A stretch of DNA of 64,000 nt from Christiangramia portivictoriae DSM 23547 (lineage in GTDB: Bacteria; Bacteroidota; Bacteroidia; Flavobacteriales; Flavobacteriaceae): the NCBI RefSeq assembly GCF_000423045.1, contig NZ_AUHF01000001.1, positions 248,001 through 312,000 on the forward strand. The letters run 5' to 3'. Both the position numbers and the translations under genes were made by a program. This document shows positions 37,163-46,745 of the stretch, one piece after another. Positions within the stretch are counted from its first letter, which is position 1. Every line of letters begins with the position of its first letter. The notes beneath the pieces were generated by a model. That model was given only the letters and a program-made list of their open reading frames with translations, was not told the DNA's origin and ran no database searches.

Positions 37163-37194
37163 TTTGCGACGCTTACATGTTGTACGTATATTCA
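37163..37194 (+). promoter_or_regulatory. Promoter of the Bat (aerotolerance) operon
   Basis: TTTG (37163-37166), 20 bases, then TATATTCA (37187-37194), which keeps TAnnTT but not the last two bases. It lies 22 bases upstream of the moxR start. Confidence 0.5.
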
Positions 37195-37216
37195 CGACAT
37201 CAAAATCTGAAAAATC

Positions 37217-38221
37217 ATGATGGAAAACGATTCATCTGTTGATATAGCCAGTATTAACGAAAAAATTGAAAAAGAGAGTGCTTTTGTAGACCTGCTAACC
37301 CGGGAGATGAACAAGGTCATCGTAGGGCAGCATCATATGGTTGAACGCCTTTTAATCGGGTTACTTGGCCAGGGACATATTCTTCTGGAAGGAGTTCCCG
37401 GTCTGGCGAAAACTCTGGCGATCAACACCTTATCTCAGGCTGTTCAGGGGAGTTTCAGCCGGGTACAGTTCACTCCAGATCTTTTACCTGCAGATGTTGT
37501 GGGAACCCTCATCTATAATATGAAGGAGAATGACTTCAGTATAAAAAAGGGACCAATATTCGCCAATTTTGTGCTTGCAGATGAGATCAACCGAGCTCCG
37601 GCAAAGGTACAATCGGCTTTACTGGAAGCCATGCAGGAGAAGCAGGTAACCATAGGTGATGAAACTTTTGTTCTGGATAAGCCTTTCCTGGTTATGGCCA
37701 CTCAAAACCCGGTGGAACAGGAGGGAACCTATCCACTGCCAGAAGCACAGGTAGATAGATTCATGCTGAAGACGGTGATCAAGTATCCTAAAATGGCAGA
37801 AGAACAATTGATCATTCGTGCCAATCTCAAAGGTGCATTTGAAAAAGTGAACCCTGTGGTAAGTCTTGAACAGATTTTGCGTGCGCAGAGTGCAGTTCGT
37901 GAAGTTTATATGGATGAGAAGATCGAAAAGTATATTCTCGATATCATCTTTGCAACAAGAAACCCGGAGAATTACAACCTGTCTGATATCAAACCTTTGA
38001 TTAGCTTTGGCGCATCACCAAGGGGAAGTATCAACCTTGCTGTAGCTTCCAAATGCTATGCTTTTATTCGTCGTCGCGGTTATGTGGTGCCTGAAGATGT
38101 ACGTGCCGTGGTACATGACGTGCTTAGACATAGAATTGGAATCACCTATGAGGCTGAAGCTGAAAATATTACTTCGGAAGATCTTATCAACAAGATCGTG
38201 AATGAAATCGAAGTGCCATAA
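37217..38221 (+). CDS. MoxR-family AAA+ ATPase
   Basis: A 334-residue chaperone-like ATPase: Walker A EGVPGLAKT, Walker B VLADEINRAPAKVQSALLEAMQE, sensor 1 VMATQNPVEQEGTYPLPEAQ (the arginine of the sensor is in the same block). It probably remodels the VWA proteins encoded downstream. First gene of the Bat operon; the DUF58 gene starts 71 bases later. The protein may start at the first or second Met (MM). Confidence 0.94.
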   Translation: MMENDSSVDIASINEKIEKESAFVDLLTREMNKVIVGQHHMVERLLIGLLGQGHILLEGVPGLAKTLAINTLSQAVQGSFSRVQFTPDLLPADVVGTLIYNMKENDFSIKKGPIFANFVLADEINRAPAKVQSALLEAMQEKQVTIGDETFVLDKPFLVMATQNPVEQEGTYPLPEAQVDRFMLKTVIKYPKMAEEQLIIRANLKGAFEKVNPVVSLEQILRAQSAVREVYMDEKIEKYILDIIFATRNPENYNLSDIKPLISFGASPRGSINLAVASKCYAFIRRRGYVVPEDVRAVVHDVLRHRIGITYEAEAENITSEDLINKIVNEIEVP

Positions 38222-38292
38222 CGATCAAAATCGTGCAAGGCCGAAGATTGGTGACTGAAGTTACCGGTTCATAAACATTGTTGAAGGTATAG

Positions 38293-39159
38293 ATGGATAC
38301 AAAAGAGCTTCTTAAGAAAGTACGCAAAATAGAGATCAAAACCCGCAGACTGAGCGATCATGTCTTTGGTGGGGAATATCATTCTACTTTTAAAGGACGC
38401 GGAATGACCTTTAGCGAGGTAAGATCTTACCAGTTTGGGGATGACGTTCGAAATATCGACTGGAACGTTACCGCGCGTTACAATGAGCCATTCGTAAAAG
38501 TATTTGAGGAAGAACGGGAACTTACCATGATGCTTATGGTAGATGTTTCAGGATCTGAACTTTTTGGTACCCGCGAGCAATTCAAAAAAGATGTAGTGAC
38601 CGAAATTGCTGCTACACTGGCATTTTCAGCAACAAATAACAATGACAAGATTGGTTTGATGTTATTTACAGATAAGATCGAACTATATATTCCGCCAAAG
38701 AAAGGACGTTCTCATGTACTCAGGATTATTCGGGAATTACTCGAATTCCATCCTCAAAATTCAGCAACAGATATTACGGGTGCTTTAAAGTACCTGTCTA
38801 ATGTGATGAAGAAAAAGGCGATCGTTTTTATTCTGTCAGATTTTATGGATGAGGACTATCAGCATACTCTGAAAATTGCCGCCAACAAACATGATGTTAC
38901 CGGGATCAGGATATTTGATAAAATGGAAGAAAGCATTCCAAACCTTGGTCTTGTACAAATGCAAGATGCTGAAAGTGGTAATTATATAACTGTAGATACC
39001 GGTTCTAAAGCTGTGCGCCATTCCTATTCCAAATATTACCAGGAGCGCCTGGATTATTTTCTGCAAAGTTTCTCTGTAAGTGGCGCGGGAACTATCAATA
39101 ACAGAACAGACGAAAATTACGTAAAGAAACTACTGGGCTATTTCAAAAGAAGAGCTTAA
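38293..39159 (+). CDS. DUF58 domain protein
   Basis: A 288-residue cytoplasmic VWA-related protein of the MoxR-adjacent group: the DUF58 hallmark around residues 40-60 reads SEVRSYQFGDDVRNIDWNVTAR, and a MIDAS-like DVSGSELFG lies about residues 78-86. It is thought to be a partner of the MoxR ATPase; no catalytic motif is seen. It is followed 3 bases later by the two-helix BatD-like gene. Confidence 0.9.
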   Translation: MDTKELLKKVRKIEIKTRRLSDHVFGGEYHSTFKGRGMTFSEVRSYQFGDDVRNIDWNVTARYNEPFVKVFEEERELTMMLMVDVSGSELFGTREQFKKDVVTEIAATLAFSATNNNDKIGLMLFTDKIELYIPPKKGRSHVLRIIRELLEFHPQNSATDITGALKYLSNVMKKKAIVFILSDFMDEDYQHTLKIAANKHDVTGIRIFDKMEESIPNLGLVQMQDAESGNYITVDTGSKAVRHSYSKYYQERLDYFLQSFSVSGAGTINNRTDENYVKKLLGYFKRRA

Positions 39160-39162
39160 CTC

Positions 39163-40797
39163 ATGAACTCAAGTAAGATCTCCACATATCGCCAACAAAT
39201 AGTAAGGATCCTGCCCGGGATTCTGGCCATGTTGCTATTTCAAGGTCTCTGGGCTCAGGAAGTTACTTCCAGTATAGATTCAACCAGCATTAAAATTGGT
39301 GAGCAGATCACTTATAAGATTGAAGTGAACTCAAGTCCTGAAGATCTTGTTGTTTTTCCTGAAGGTGAAACTTTTGCTCCACTGGAAATGGTGGAAAGTA
39401 AAGATCCGGATACACTTCGAGAGCAGGGAAAATTCAGGCTACTGAAGGAATATTTTTTAACGCAATTTGATAGTGGTAAATACGTAATTCCTTCCCAGGA
39501 AGTGCTTATTCAAAACAGGACGTATCGTACAGATTCTTTCGCTGTAGAGGTAAAGGATGTGATTGTAGATACTACCAAGCAGAATTTATTTCCTCTAAAA
39601 CCATCGGTAACAGTTTCACCAGGATTCAGTATTCCCGACTGGTTATGGTGGTTGCTGGCAATCCTGGCAGTCGCCGGAGCAGCAGTTTACCTGATCGTGC
39701 GAAAAAGAAAATCTGATGATAAGGTGCGTGAACTTCCACCTTATGAAGAAGCCATGGAACAACTTCAGCAATTGGATAACTCCGGACTCCTGGAAAAGAG
39801 GGAGATTAGAGAATATTATTCGCAACTGAGTTTTGCCGTGAGAAAATACCTGGATCGCAAGATCTATGATCATGGGCTGGAAAGGACTACCGGAGAACTC
39901 ATTATCTATTTGCAGGCACAGCGGGAGTCTGGCAAGCTGAATCTTAGCGAAGATACTATTCGAAATTTTGAAAAAATACTTAATAGAGCCGATCTGGCGA
40001 AGTTTGCCCGATCCAAACCAGATGTGATTACCGCAAAGGATGATCGTTCCAAGACCCAGTTAATTATTGATGATCTCCGTGCTTCGGTTCCTAAGCCTAC
40101 TCAGGAAGAATTGCTGCAGGATGAGGAGTATCTGGAAGCTCAGCGCAAAAAGAGAAAGAAACGCAAAATCATTCTGGGTGTTCTGGTTGGTGCAGCCATT
40201 GTCATCATAGGAGTGACTACCCTTATAGCCACCAAAGGTATTACCTATGTGATGGATACTTATATTGGACATCCTACCAAAGAATTGCTGGAAGGTGAAT
40301 GGATTCGCAGTGAATATGGGAATCCTTCGGTTGCGGTGACTACCCCACAAGTACTGGTTCGAGGTGAGATCGAAATGCCGGAAGATGTGCAGCGCATGAT
40401 GGTAGGCTCTGAAACTTTTATCTACGGAAGCTTGCTAAGTAATTTCTATTCCGCAGTGACCACTATTAAATTCCATGGAGAAGTGCAATTTGATCTGCAA
40501 AAAGCTGTTGATGGAATTTACACCAACCTGGAAGCGCAGGGTGCAACGAATATCGTCATGAAGCAGGAGGAATTTACGACGCTGAACGGCGCCAAAGGTC
40601 TTAAGGTTTTTGGAACGCTCCAGGCTCAGAATCCTGTTACCGGAGAGGCGATCCCAAATGAATATGTAATTCTGAATTTTGCTGAAAAGGGTGGTTTTGA
40701 ACAGATTATTGTCATCTTCAATGAAGATGATAACTATGCTGAAGAAATCTCGCAAAGGATCATCAATTCAGTTGAAATAAATAACCTGAAAGAATAA
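39163..40797 (+). CDS. BatD-like membrane protein with an extra C-terminal domain
   Basis: A 544-residue membrane protein with four parts: a signal peptide (about 31 residues, ending LWAQ), a BatD-like beta domain (40-140), a transmembrane helix at 158-178 with a cytoplasmic helical segment (190-330) containing a FAVRKYL region also present in BatD-type proteins, then a second transmembrane helix at 336-357 and an extracytoplasmic globular domain (380-544). That last domain has no motif I recognise. The usual Bat operon has a shorter gene here. The start is supported by the signal peptide; the stop overlaps the batA start by one base. Confidence 0.72.
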   Translation: MNSSKISTYRQQIVRILPGILAMLLFQGLWAQEVTSSIDSTSIKIGEQITYKIEVNSSPEDLVVFPEGETFAPLEMVESKDPDTLREQGKFRLLKEYFLTQFDSGKYVIPSQEVLIQNRTYRTDSFAVEVKDVIVDTTKQNLFPLKPSVTVSPGFSIPDWLWWLLAILAVAGAAVYLIVRKRKSDDKVRELPPYEEAMEQLQQLDNSGLLEKREIREYYSQLSFAVRKYLDRKIYDHGLERTTGELIIYLQAQRESGKLNLSEDTIRNFEKILNRADLAKFARSKPDVITAKDDRSKTQLIIDDLRASVPKPTQEELLQDEEYLEAQRKKRKKRKIILGVLVGAAIVIIGVTTLIATKGITYVMDTYIGHPTKELLEGEWIRSEYGNPSVAVTTPQVLVRGEIEMPEDVQRMMVGSETFIYGSLLSNFYSAVTTIKFHGEVQFDLQKAVDGIYTNLEAQGATNIVMKQEEFTTLNGAKGLKVFGTLQAQNPVTGEAIPNEYVILNFAEKGGFEQIIVIFNEDDNYAEEISQRIINSVEINNLKE

Positions 40798-41801
40798 TGT
40801 TTGCAAATTTTAATTTCGAGAATCCGGAGTTTTTCTGGTTACTGTTGCTGCTTCCGCTGGCAATAGGCTGGTATATCTGGAAGCGAAACAAGCAAACTGC
40901 TGCACTTAAGATTTCTACAACTAAAGGATTCAAGGGGAAATCTGGCCTGCTTCCTAAATTTCGACCGGTACTTTTTGTATTAAGATTACTTACACTGGCC
41001 TTGATCATTACGGCCATGGCGCGACCAAGAACGGTTGATGTTTCGACGCAGTCCAGTAGTACACAGGGAATCGACATTGTTATGGCAATAGATGTTTCGG
41101 CCAGTATGTTGGCGAGAGATTTACAACCCACCCGTTTAGAGGCTACTAAAAATGTGGCAGAAGAATTTATAAAAGGTCGTCCTGCAGATAGAATTGGTCT
41201 GGTGGTTTATGCCGGAGAAAGTTTTACCAAAACTCCAATTACCAGTGATAAGTCTATCGTGTTGGACGCACTGGAAGATATAGAATATAATAATGTACTG
41301 GAAAATGGAACCGCAATAGGTTCCGGACTGGCTACAGCAGTAAATAGAATAAAAGACAGCGATGCTGAAAGTAAAGTGATCATTCTACTTACCGATGGGG
41401 TGAACAACTCCGGGTTTATAGATCCTAATACCGCCAGTGAGCTGGCATTGGAATTTGGGATCAGGGTTTATACTATTGGCGTTGGTAGTAACGGTACCGC
41501 TTTATCTCCAACGGCCATTTTACCTAACCGAAGGTTTCAGTATGGAAATGTGCCGGTAGAAATTGACGAAGAATTACTTAACCAGATCGCTTCCACAACT
41601 GGAGGAAAATATTTTAGAGCGACCGATAACGAAAAACTGGAAGCTATTTACGAGGAAATTGACGCTCTGGAAAAGACAGACATTGAAGAATTTCGATACT
41701 ATAATTATGACGAAAAATACAGACCATTGGTGCTGCTTGCCGGTGGTTTGCTTTTGCTGGAAGTGCTATTACGAATGACGGTTTTTAGAAGCTTTGTTTG
41801 A
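40797..41801 (+). CDS. batA: BatA, VWA-domain aerotolerance protein
   Basis: A 334-residue membrane protein: two N-terminal transmembrane helices, a periplasm-facing von Willebrand A domain with the MIDAS motif DVSAS (about residues 98-102) and a Thr/Asp set (LTDGVNNSG), and one more helix near the C-terminus. Bat proteins are needed for aerotolerance and envelope stability in Bacteroides. It overlaps the preceding gene by one base and its stop lies one base before the batB ATG. Confidence 0.9.
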   Translation: MFANFNFENPEFFWLLLLLPLAIGWYIWKRNKQTAALKISTTKGFKGKSGLLPKFRPVLFVLRLLTLALIITAMARPRTVDVSTQSSSTQGIDIVMAIDVSASMLARDLQPTRLEATKNVAEEFIKGRPADRIGLVVYAGESFTKTPITSDKSIVLDALEDIEYNNVLENGTAIGSGLATAVNRIKDSDAESKVIILLTDGVNNSGFIDPNTASELALEFGIRVYTIGVGSNGTALSPTAILPNRRFQYGNVPVEIDEELLNQIASTTGGKYFRATDNEKLEAIYEEIDALEKTDIEEFRYYNYDEKYRPLVLLAGGLLLLEVLLRMTVFRSFV

Positions 41802-41802
41802 T

Positions 41803-42864
41803 ATGATGTTAGAAGAAAAAATATGGTTTTGGTTGTTGCTGGTGATCCCACTAGTGATCTTGCTGTATCTTCTACTGGTATTCTGGCAGAGAAGAACACG
41901 GCGAAAATTTGCAGATAGCCACCTTTTAAAAAGTCTTGTTCCCGATCGGTCCAGAAGTAAACCTTTTCTAAAACTTTTATTGATCCTGCTTGGGATCGCT
42001 GCGTTGGTTGTAGCGCTGGTGAATCCTAAAATAGGTTCTAAAATGGAAACTGTCAAGCGGGAAGGGGTTGATATCGTTTTTGCCATAGATGTATCCAAAA
42101 GCATGGAGGCCGAAGATATTGCGCCAAGTAGAATTGAGAAGTCAAAACAACTGGTAAGTCAGATTTTAAACAATCTCGGAAGTGACCGCGTTGGGATTAT
42201 CGCGTATGCCGGTGGTGCGTTTCCGCAATTGCCAATTACGACCGATTATTCTTCCGCTAAAATGTTCCTGCAGGCTTTGAACACAGATATGATCTCTTCG
42301 CAGGGAACGGCTATAAGCGATGCGATAGAACTGGCGACCACGTATTATGACGATGCCCAGCAAACCAATCGGGTGCTGTTCATCATTAGTGATGGAGAGG
42401 ATCATGAAGGCAATGTGGAGGATATCGCTGAAAAGGCTGCGGAAGATGGAATACGCATCTTTACCATTGGAGTAGGAACCGAGAAAGGTGGGCCAATTCC
42501 TATTAAACGTAACGGTATTATACAGAATTATAAGAAAAATAACCAGAATCAAACCGTTATCACAAAGTTGAATTCTCAAACCCTTCAGGAGATTGCAGAT
42601 GCTACTGAAGGTGCTTATATCGAAGGCAATGTTACCGGAGATGTTGTGGATGAAGTTTTGAGTCAGCTTCAGAATATAGAAAAAACAGAATTTGAAGCCA
42701 AGCAGTTTGCCGACTATGAATCTCAATTTCAGTGGTTTCTGGGAATAGCTTTGGCATTATTTTTTCTAGATATTTTTGTATTGGAGAAAAGTACCGCCTG
42801 GTTAAGAAAATTGAATCTTTTTAATGAAGGTGGCAGAAAAAAGGAGAAGAACGATGCAGCATAA
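41803..42864 (+). CDS. batB: BatB, VWA-domain aerotolerance protein
   Basis: A 353-residue membrane protein with the same layout as BatA: N-terminal helices (FWLLLVIPLVILLYLLLVFW), a VWA domain with MIDAS DVSKS and ISDGEDHEG, and a C-terminal helix. The ATG at 41803 is preferred to an in-frame TTG nine bases upstream. Its 3' end overlaps the batC start region by about ten bases. Confidence 0.9.
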   Translation: MMLEEKIWFWLLLVIPLVILLYLLLVFWQRRTRRKFADSHLLKSLVPDRSRSKPFLKLLLILLGIAALVVALVNPKIGSKMETVKREGVDIVFAIDVSKSMEAEDIAPSRIEKSKQLVSQILNNLGSDRVGIIAYAGGAFPQLPITTDYSSAKMFLQALNTDMISSQGTAISDAIELATTYYDDAQQTNRVLFIISDGEDHEGNVEDIAEKAAEDGIRIFTIGVGTEKGGPIPIKRNGIIQNYKKNNQNQTVITKLNSQTLQEIADATEGAYIEGNVTGDVVDEVLSQLQNIEKTEFEAKQFADYESQFQWFLGIALALFFLDIFVLEKSTAWLRKLNLFNEGGRKKEKNDAA

Positions 42865-43729
42865 TACCGGTTTTAAGATCATACTTAGTATTCTATTGTT
42901 CCACTTCGGAATCATCGGCGTTTTCGCACAAAAGGACCAGGAGAAGCTTCAGCAGGAATCCAATGAATATATTGTAGAGGCGCAGGAGGCACTTTCAGAA
43001 AATAAATTTGCGAATGCGGAAGCATCTTATAGAAAAGTCATTGCCAAGGATCCTTCCAATATGAAGGCAAAGTATAATATGGGAAATCTGTATTATGCCA
43101 AAGAAAAATCCCTGAATGCAGAACAACGTTTAAAAGAGGCAGCCGAAATCGCTGAAACCAAGGAAGAAAAACATCAGATCTTTCATAATCTTGGTAATTC
43201 TTACATGCAGCAAAAGAATTATCAGGAAGCTGTAAATGCTTATAAAAATGCCCTACGGAATAATCCTGCCGATGACGAAACTCGTTATAATCTGGCATTA
43301 GCTAAAAAGAAACTGGAAGAGGAAAAACAAAATCCAGATCAAAACGACGAGCAGAATCAGGATAAGCAGGATAACAAGGAAAATAAAGACCAGAACCAGG
43401 ATCAGAAAGATCAGAATAATGATGGGGAAGGTGGTGACGACGAAAAGCAGGATCAAAAGCCTAAGGACGAGGGAGAGAACGAAAAAGATAAGAAAGAGGG
43501 CGACCAGAACGAAGATAAGGACAAGCAGGACGGGGACGAGAATAAAGATGATAAAGGCAAGGGTGATGAAAAGCAACAGCAAAAGCCAAAGCCAGCGCAG
43601 GGAAAGCTTTCTCCTCAGCAAATACAAAGCCTGTTAGAAGCCATGAACAATGAAGAAAAGAAGGTTCAGGATAAAATCAATGCCCAGAAAGCTAAGGGCG
43701 TGAAAGTTAAAGCCGAAAAAGACTGGTAA
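42854..43729 (+). CDS. batC: BatC, TPR protein with a charged low-complexity tail
   Basis: A 291-residue exported protein: signal peptide ending VFAQ, three TPR-type repeats (about residues 40-155, with YMQQKNYQEAVNAYKNALRNNP), then about 90 residues made almost only of D, E, K, N and Q, and a final helical piece SPQQIQSLLEAMNNEEKK. The ATG at 42854 is placed to give a clean signal peptide; an in-frame ATG 30 bases earlier adds only charged residues. It overlaps batB. Confidence 0.86.
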   Translation: MQHNTGFKIILSILLFHFGIIGVFAQKDQEKLQQESNEYIVEAQEALSENKFANAEASYRKVIAKDPSNMKAKYNMGNLYYAKEKSLNAEQRLKEAAEIAETKEEKHQIFHNLGNSYMQQKNYQEAVNAYKNALRNNPADDETRYNLALAKKKLEEEKQNPDQNDEQNQDKQDNKENKDQNQDQKDQNNDGEGGDDEKQDQKPKDEGENEKDKKEGDQNEDKDKQDGDENKDDKGKGDEKQQQKPKPAQGKLSPQQIQSLLEAMNNEEKKVQDKINAQKAKGVKVKAEKDW

Positions 43730-43772
43730 GATTCTTTAAAATTTCTGACTAAAAATTGCGTTGATACAGATA

Positions 43773-45533
43773 ATGATGAAAACAAAATTATTGATTTTAA
43801 GTTTTTTGATGTTTACCGGAGGTTTGCTCCAGGCGCAGGTGCGTTTTGAAGCGAAGGTAAGCAGGGAGAAGCTGGGAATTAATGAACGGCTTCGGGTTGA
43901 TTTCGAAATGAACGAAGATGGAGACAATTTTAATGCTCCTACCTTTTCAGACTTTACCGTGGTTGGTGGACCTAATCAAAAGATTAGTACGAGCATCCTG
44001 AACGGGAAAATGGCTTATTCCAAGACCTACAGTTTTTATCTGCAGCCGAAAAAGCGAGGAACACTCACCGTTGGACAGGCAGAAATCGTTATCGATGACA
44101 AGGTCTATAAAACTTCACCCATAGATATAGAAGTGACCGCGGCGGTCGACAAACCTACTGATGGGAATAATACTGAATTGATTGCCGAAGACAATCTGCA
44201 TCTCGTCGCAGAAGTCTCAAAAGCGAATCCTTACCTAAATGAAGCGATCACCGTGGTTTACAAGCTGTATGTGAGTCCGCGAATTAGCGTAAGCAACTGG
44301 AGAGAGCTGGATAACCCAAAATTTAATGATTTCTGGAGTCAGAGTGTTGATATCAAACAGCTTCGGGTAGAAAATGGAGAATATCGCGGAGAGCCTTATC
44401 GTTATGTGGTTCTCAGAAAAACGATTTTATATCCTCAAAAAACCGGTGAATTAAATATTGAACCGCTTACATTATCTGTGGCGGTCGATGTTCCCAGTGA
44501 ACGCCGGGATATTTTTGGAAGCAGGATCTATAAAACGGTCAACAAAACCGTGGCAGCAGATAATAAGAAGATCAATGTGAAATCATTGCCTTCAAACGCC
44601 CCTGAGAACTTTACCGGTGCTGTTGGAAAATTTGATTTCAGCGTTAGCAGTAACAAAAAAGAATTGAACGCCGGGGAAAGCCTGGAAGCTAAAGTGGAGG
44701 TAAAAGGGAATGGAAATCTCAAGTTATTTGATCTGCCTGAGTTAACTGCTCCGTCCTCGCTGGAAATGTATGATCCAGAACGTCGGGAAAATGTAAATAC
44801 GAACCTGAATGGCATGCAGGGAAGTATTTCGAATTCCTATACCATTGTGCCAACGAGAAAAGGAAAATATCCAATCCCGGCATTGTCTTTTTCATATTTT
44901 GATCCAAAGAGCGAGACTTATATCACCCACACTTCAGACGAAATGCTAATTAGCGTGGATAGCGGACCCCTTGCGGGTTCCAGTAATATGAGCAGTCCCG
45001 GAGTGAACAAACAACCGGTCGCGTTTAATGACAGTCAGTTTAGATTCATAAAGCTGAATACTTCTTTAAGATCTCTGGACGATACAGGATTCTTCGGTTC
45101 AGCAGGTTTCTGGACAGCTTTAGTGCTACCGTTGGCGGCAATTCCTTTATTTATTCTCTTCGGAAGAAAAAGAGATAAAAGAGCGGCTGATGATACAGGA
45201 AACCGACTCCGGAAGGCAGATAAACTTGCCCGGAAATATCTTTCAGAAGCAAAACGAAATTTAGGTAATCAAAAGGAATTCTATCTTGCCCTGGAAAGGT
45301 CCATGCATAATTATCTGAAAGCAAAACTGGGTATCACGACCAGCGAAATGAGTAAGGACAGAATTCAGCAGATACTCAGCGAAAAGCAGGTGGATGAGCA
45401 AACCACGACAGAGTTTCTCGCTCTTTTGTCCAGTTGTGAATTTGCCCGCTATACCCCTGCTTCATCAGACGCTATGCAGCAGGATTATGACAAAGCTGTA
45501 AGAGTAATTTCAACCTTGGATAAACAATTATAA
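43773..45533 (+). CDS. batD: BatD, membrane-anchored beta-rich aerotolerance protein
   Basis: A 586-residue protein with a signal peptide (LSFLMFTGGLLQAQ), several beta-sandwich (oxygen-tolerance BatD) domains with the conserved AEVSKANPYLNEAITVVYKLYV segment, a transmembrane helix at about 448-470, and a cytoplasmic helical tail. The ATG at 43773 is taken instead of an in-frame TTG four codons upstream. It follows batC by 43 bases and precedes batE by one. Confidence 0.88.
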   Translation: MMKTKLLILSFLMFTGGLLQAQVRFEAKVSREKLGINERLRVDFEMNEDGDNFNAPTFSDFTVVGGPNQKISTSILNGKMAYSKTYSFYLQPKKRGTLTVGQAEIVIDDKVYKTSPIDIEVTAAVDKPTDGNNTELIAEDNLHLVAEVSKANPYLNEAITVVYKLYVSPRISVSNWRELDNPKFNDFWSQSVDIKQLRVENGEYRGEPYRYVVLRKTILYPQKTGELNIEPLTLSVAVDVPSERRDIFGSRIYKTVNKTVAADNKKINVKSLPSNAPENFTGAVGKFDFSVSSNKKELNAGESLEAKVEVKGNGNLKLFDLPELTAPSSLEMYDPERRENVNTNLNGMQGSISNSYTIVPTRKGKYPIPALSFSYFDPKSETYITHTSDEMLISVDSGPLAGSSNMSSPGVNKQPVAFNDSQFRFIKLNTSLRSLDDTGFFGSAGFWTALVLPLAAIPLFILFGRKRDKRAADDTGNRLRKADKLARKYLSEAKRNLGNQKEFYLALERSMHNYLKAKLGITTSEMSKDRIQQILSEKQVDEQTTTEFLALLSSCEFARYTPASSDAMQQDYDKAVRVISTLDKQL

Positions 45534-45534
45534 T

Positions 45535-46284
45535 ATGAGACAGGTATTCGTTCTTATCTTTCTATTGGTTTCCCTTTCCGGGTTTTCCCAGAACCAGGAA
45601 TTATTTGAAATAGCAAACCTTGCATACCAAAATGGGGAGTTTGAAGCTGCCATTTCCAGTTATGAAAAGATCCTTAAGGATGGTGAGGCTTCTGCCGAGC
45701 TTTACTATAATCTGGGGAACGCGCATTATAAATTAAATAATGTCGCACCAAGTATCTATTATTTTGAGAAAGCGCTTCAGCTTGAACCAAAGGATGAGGA
45801 TATTCTCAACAATATTGAGTTTGCGAGAAATATGGCCATCGATGATATTGATGAGGTGGAGGAAACTGGACTATCAGCTTCTTTCGACCGAATGATCGCG
45901 AACTATTCGGCTTCAGGATGGGCAGTTTTTGCTATCGCATTTTCGGTAATTTTCGTGATTTTATTCTTATTGTATTATATATCCAGAAACTCGCTCAAAA
46001 AAAGAGTCTTCCTGGGATTAGCTAGCCTTAGTTTATTGGCGTGTATCATCACTGTAGTTTTTGCTTTTCAACAGGAGACCTTTGTCGAGAATAACAGATA
46101 TGCGATCATTTTCGAAGAAGTTGTAGAGGTGCGTGATGAACCAAATTTGCGAGGTGAAGCCAGTTATGAGCTTCATGAAGGTACCAAGGCAAAGGTTCTC
46201 GAGAATTTCCAGGAGTGGTCCAGAATACAGCTTTCTAACGGCGCGCAGGGATGGGTCCAGACACAAAACATCAGGAAACTGTAG
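45535..46284 (+). CDS. batE: BatE, TPR plus SH3 protein
   Basis: A 249-residue protein: signal peptide ending GFSQ, three TPR repeats (20-90) with the LYYNLGNAHYKLN motif, two transmembrane helices (about 122-175), and a C-terminal bacterial SH3 domain (VEVRDEPNLRGEASYELHEG, GWVQTQNIRKL). SH3 domains of this kind often bind cell-wall peptides. It is the last gene of the Bat operon and lies one base after batD. Confidence 0.88.
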   Translation: MRQVFVLIFLLVSLSGFSQNQELFEIANLAYQNGEFEAAISSYEKILKDGEASAELYYNLGNAHYKLNNVAPSIYYFEKALQLEPKDEDILNNIEFARNMAIDDIDEVEETGLSASFDRMIANYSASGWAVFAIAFSVIFVILFLLYYISRNSLKKRVFLGLASLSLLACIITVVFAFQQETFVENNRYAIIFEEVVEVRDEPNLRGEASYELHEGTKAKVLENFQEWSRIQLSNGAQGWVQTQNIRKL

Positions 46285-46361
46285 ATAATTTTGATAAAGT
46301 CTTCGCAATTCAGTATTATAGTTACCGCTATTGTTCTGAAATTTGACTTAGTTTTACCATT

Positions 46362-46652
46362 GTGAAGAAGACCACTCTTATCCTGGCTTTAGTATTTACA
46401 GCATTTCTGTGCACTCCCAGCATTATTGCGTTGATAGACAGAAATGTTGATATTTCCATTGCCTACGATGTAAATGAAGAAGAAAGTTCTTCCAAGAATC
46501 AGATTAGCCTGGAATATACCCTGGAACAGCAGGAATCCAATTATCATAGCATACAATATCTTCAAAATAGAACTCAGGAAGGTCATTGGTATAAAGAGAG
46601 CCGTTACAAGGTTTTTCTTTCCATCACTTCTCCTCCGCCAAAACAGGCATAG
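46362..46652 (+). CDS. Small exported protein of unknown function (GTG start)
   Basis: A 96-residue protein that begins GTG AAG AAG, with a hydrophobic stretch from residue 4 to about 24 and then a strongly acidic/polar, Glu- and Ser-rich segment; no lipobox is seen. It has the composition of a secreted or membrane-anchored peptide and no motif I recognise. It stands between the Bat operon and sulP, 93 bases upstream of sulP. It is supported mainly by the signal-like N-terminus and coding-like composition. Confidence 0.5.
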   Translation: MKKTTLILALVFTAFLCTPSIIALIDRNVDISIAYDVNEEESSSKNQISLEYTLEQQESNYHSIQYLQNRTQEGHWYKESRYKVFLSITSPPPKQA

Positions 46653-46745
46653 TATTCCAATATCATTTTCACACAACTTTTCGTGAGCCTTTTCTAATTT
46701 TCAATTTTAAGATTACAGGATTTATCCTGAAATAATACATTATAT

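Noticed and set aside
43298-43637. Frames over the BatC charged tail, including a hydrophobic antisense one
   Set aside because: Low-complexity GAN/GAT/AAR codons read in other frames give artificial hydrophobic or basic proteins. BatC is the supported frame.
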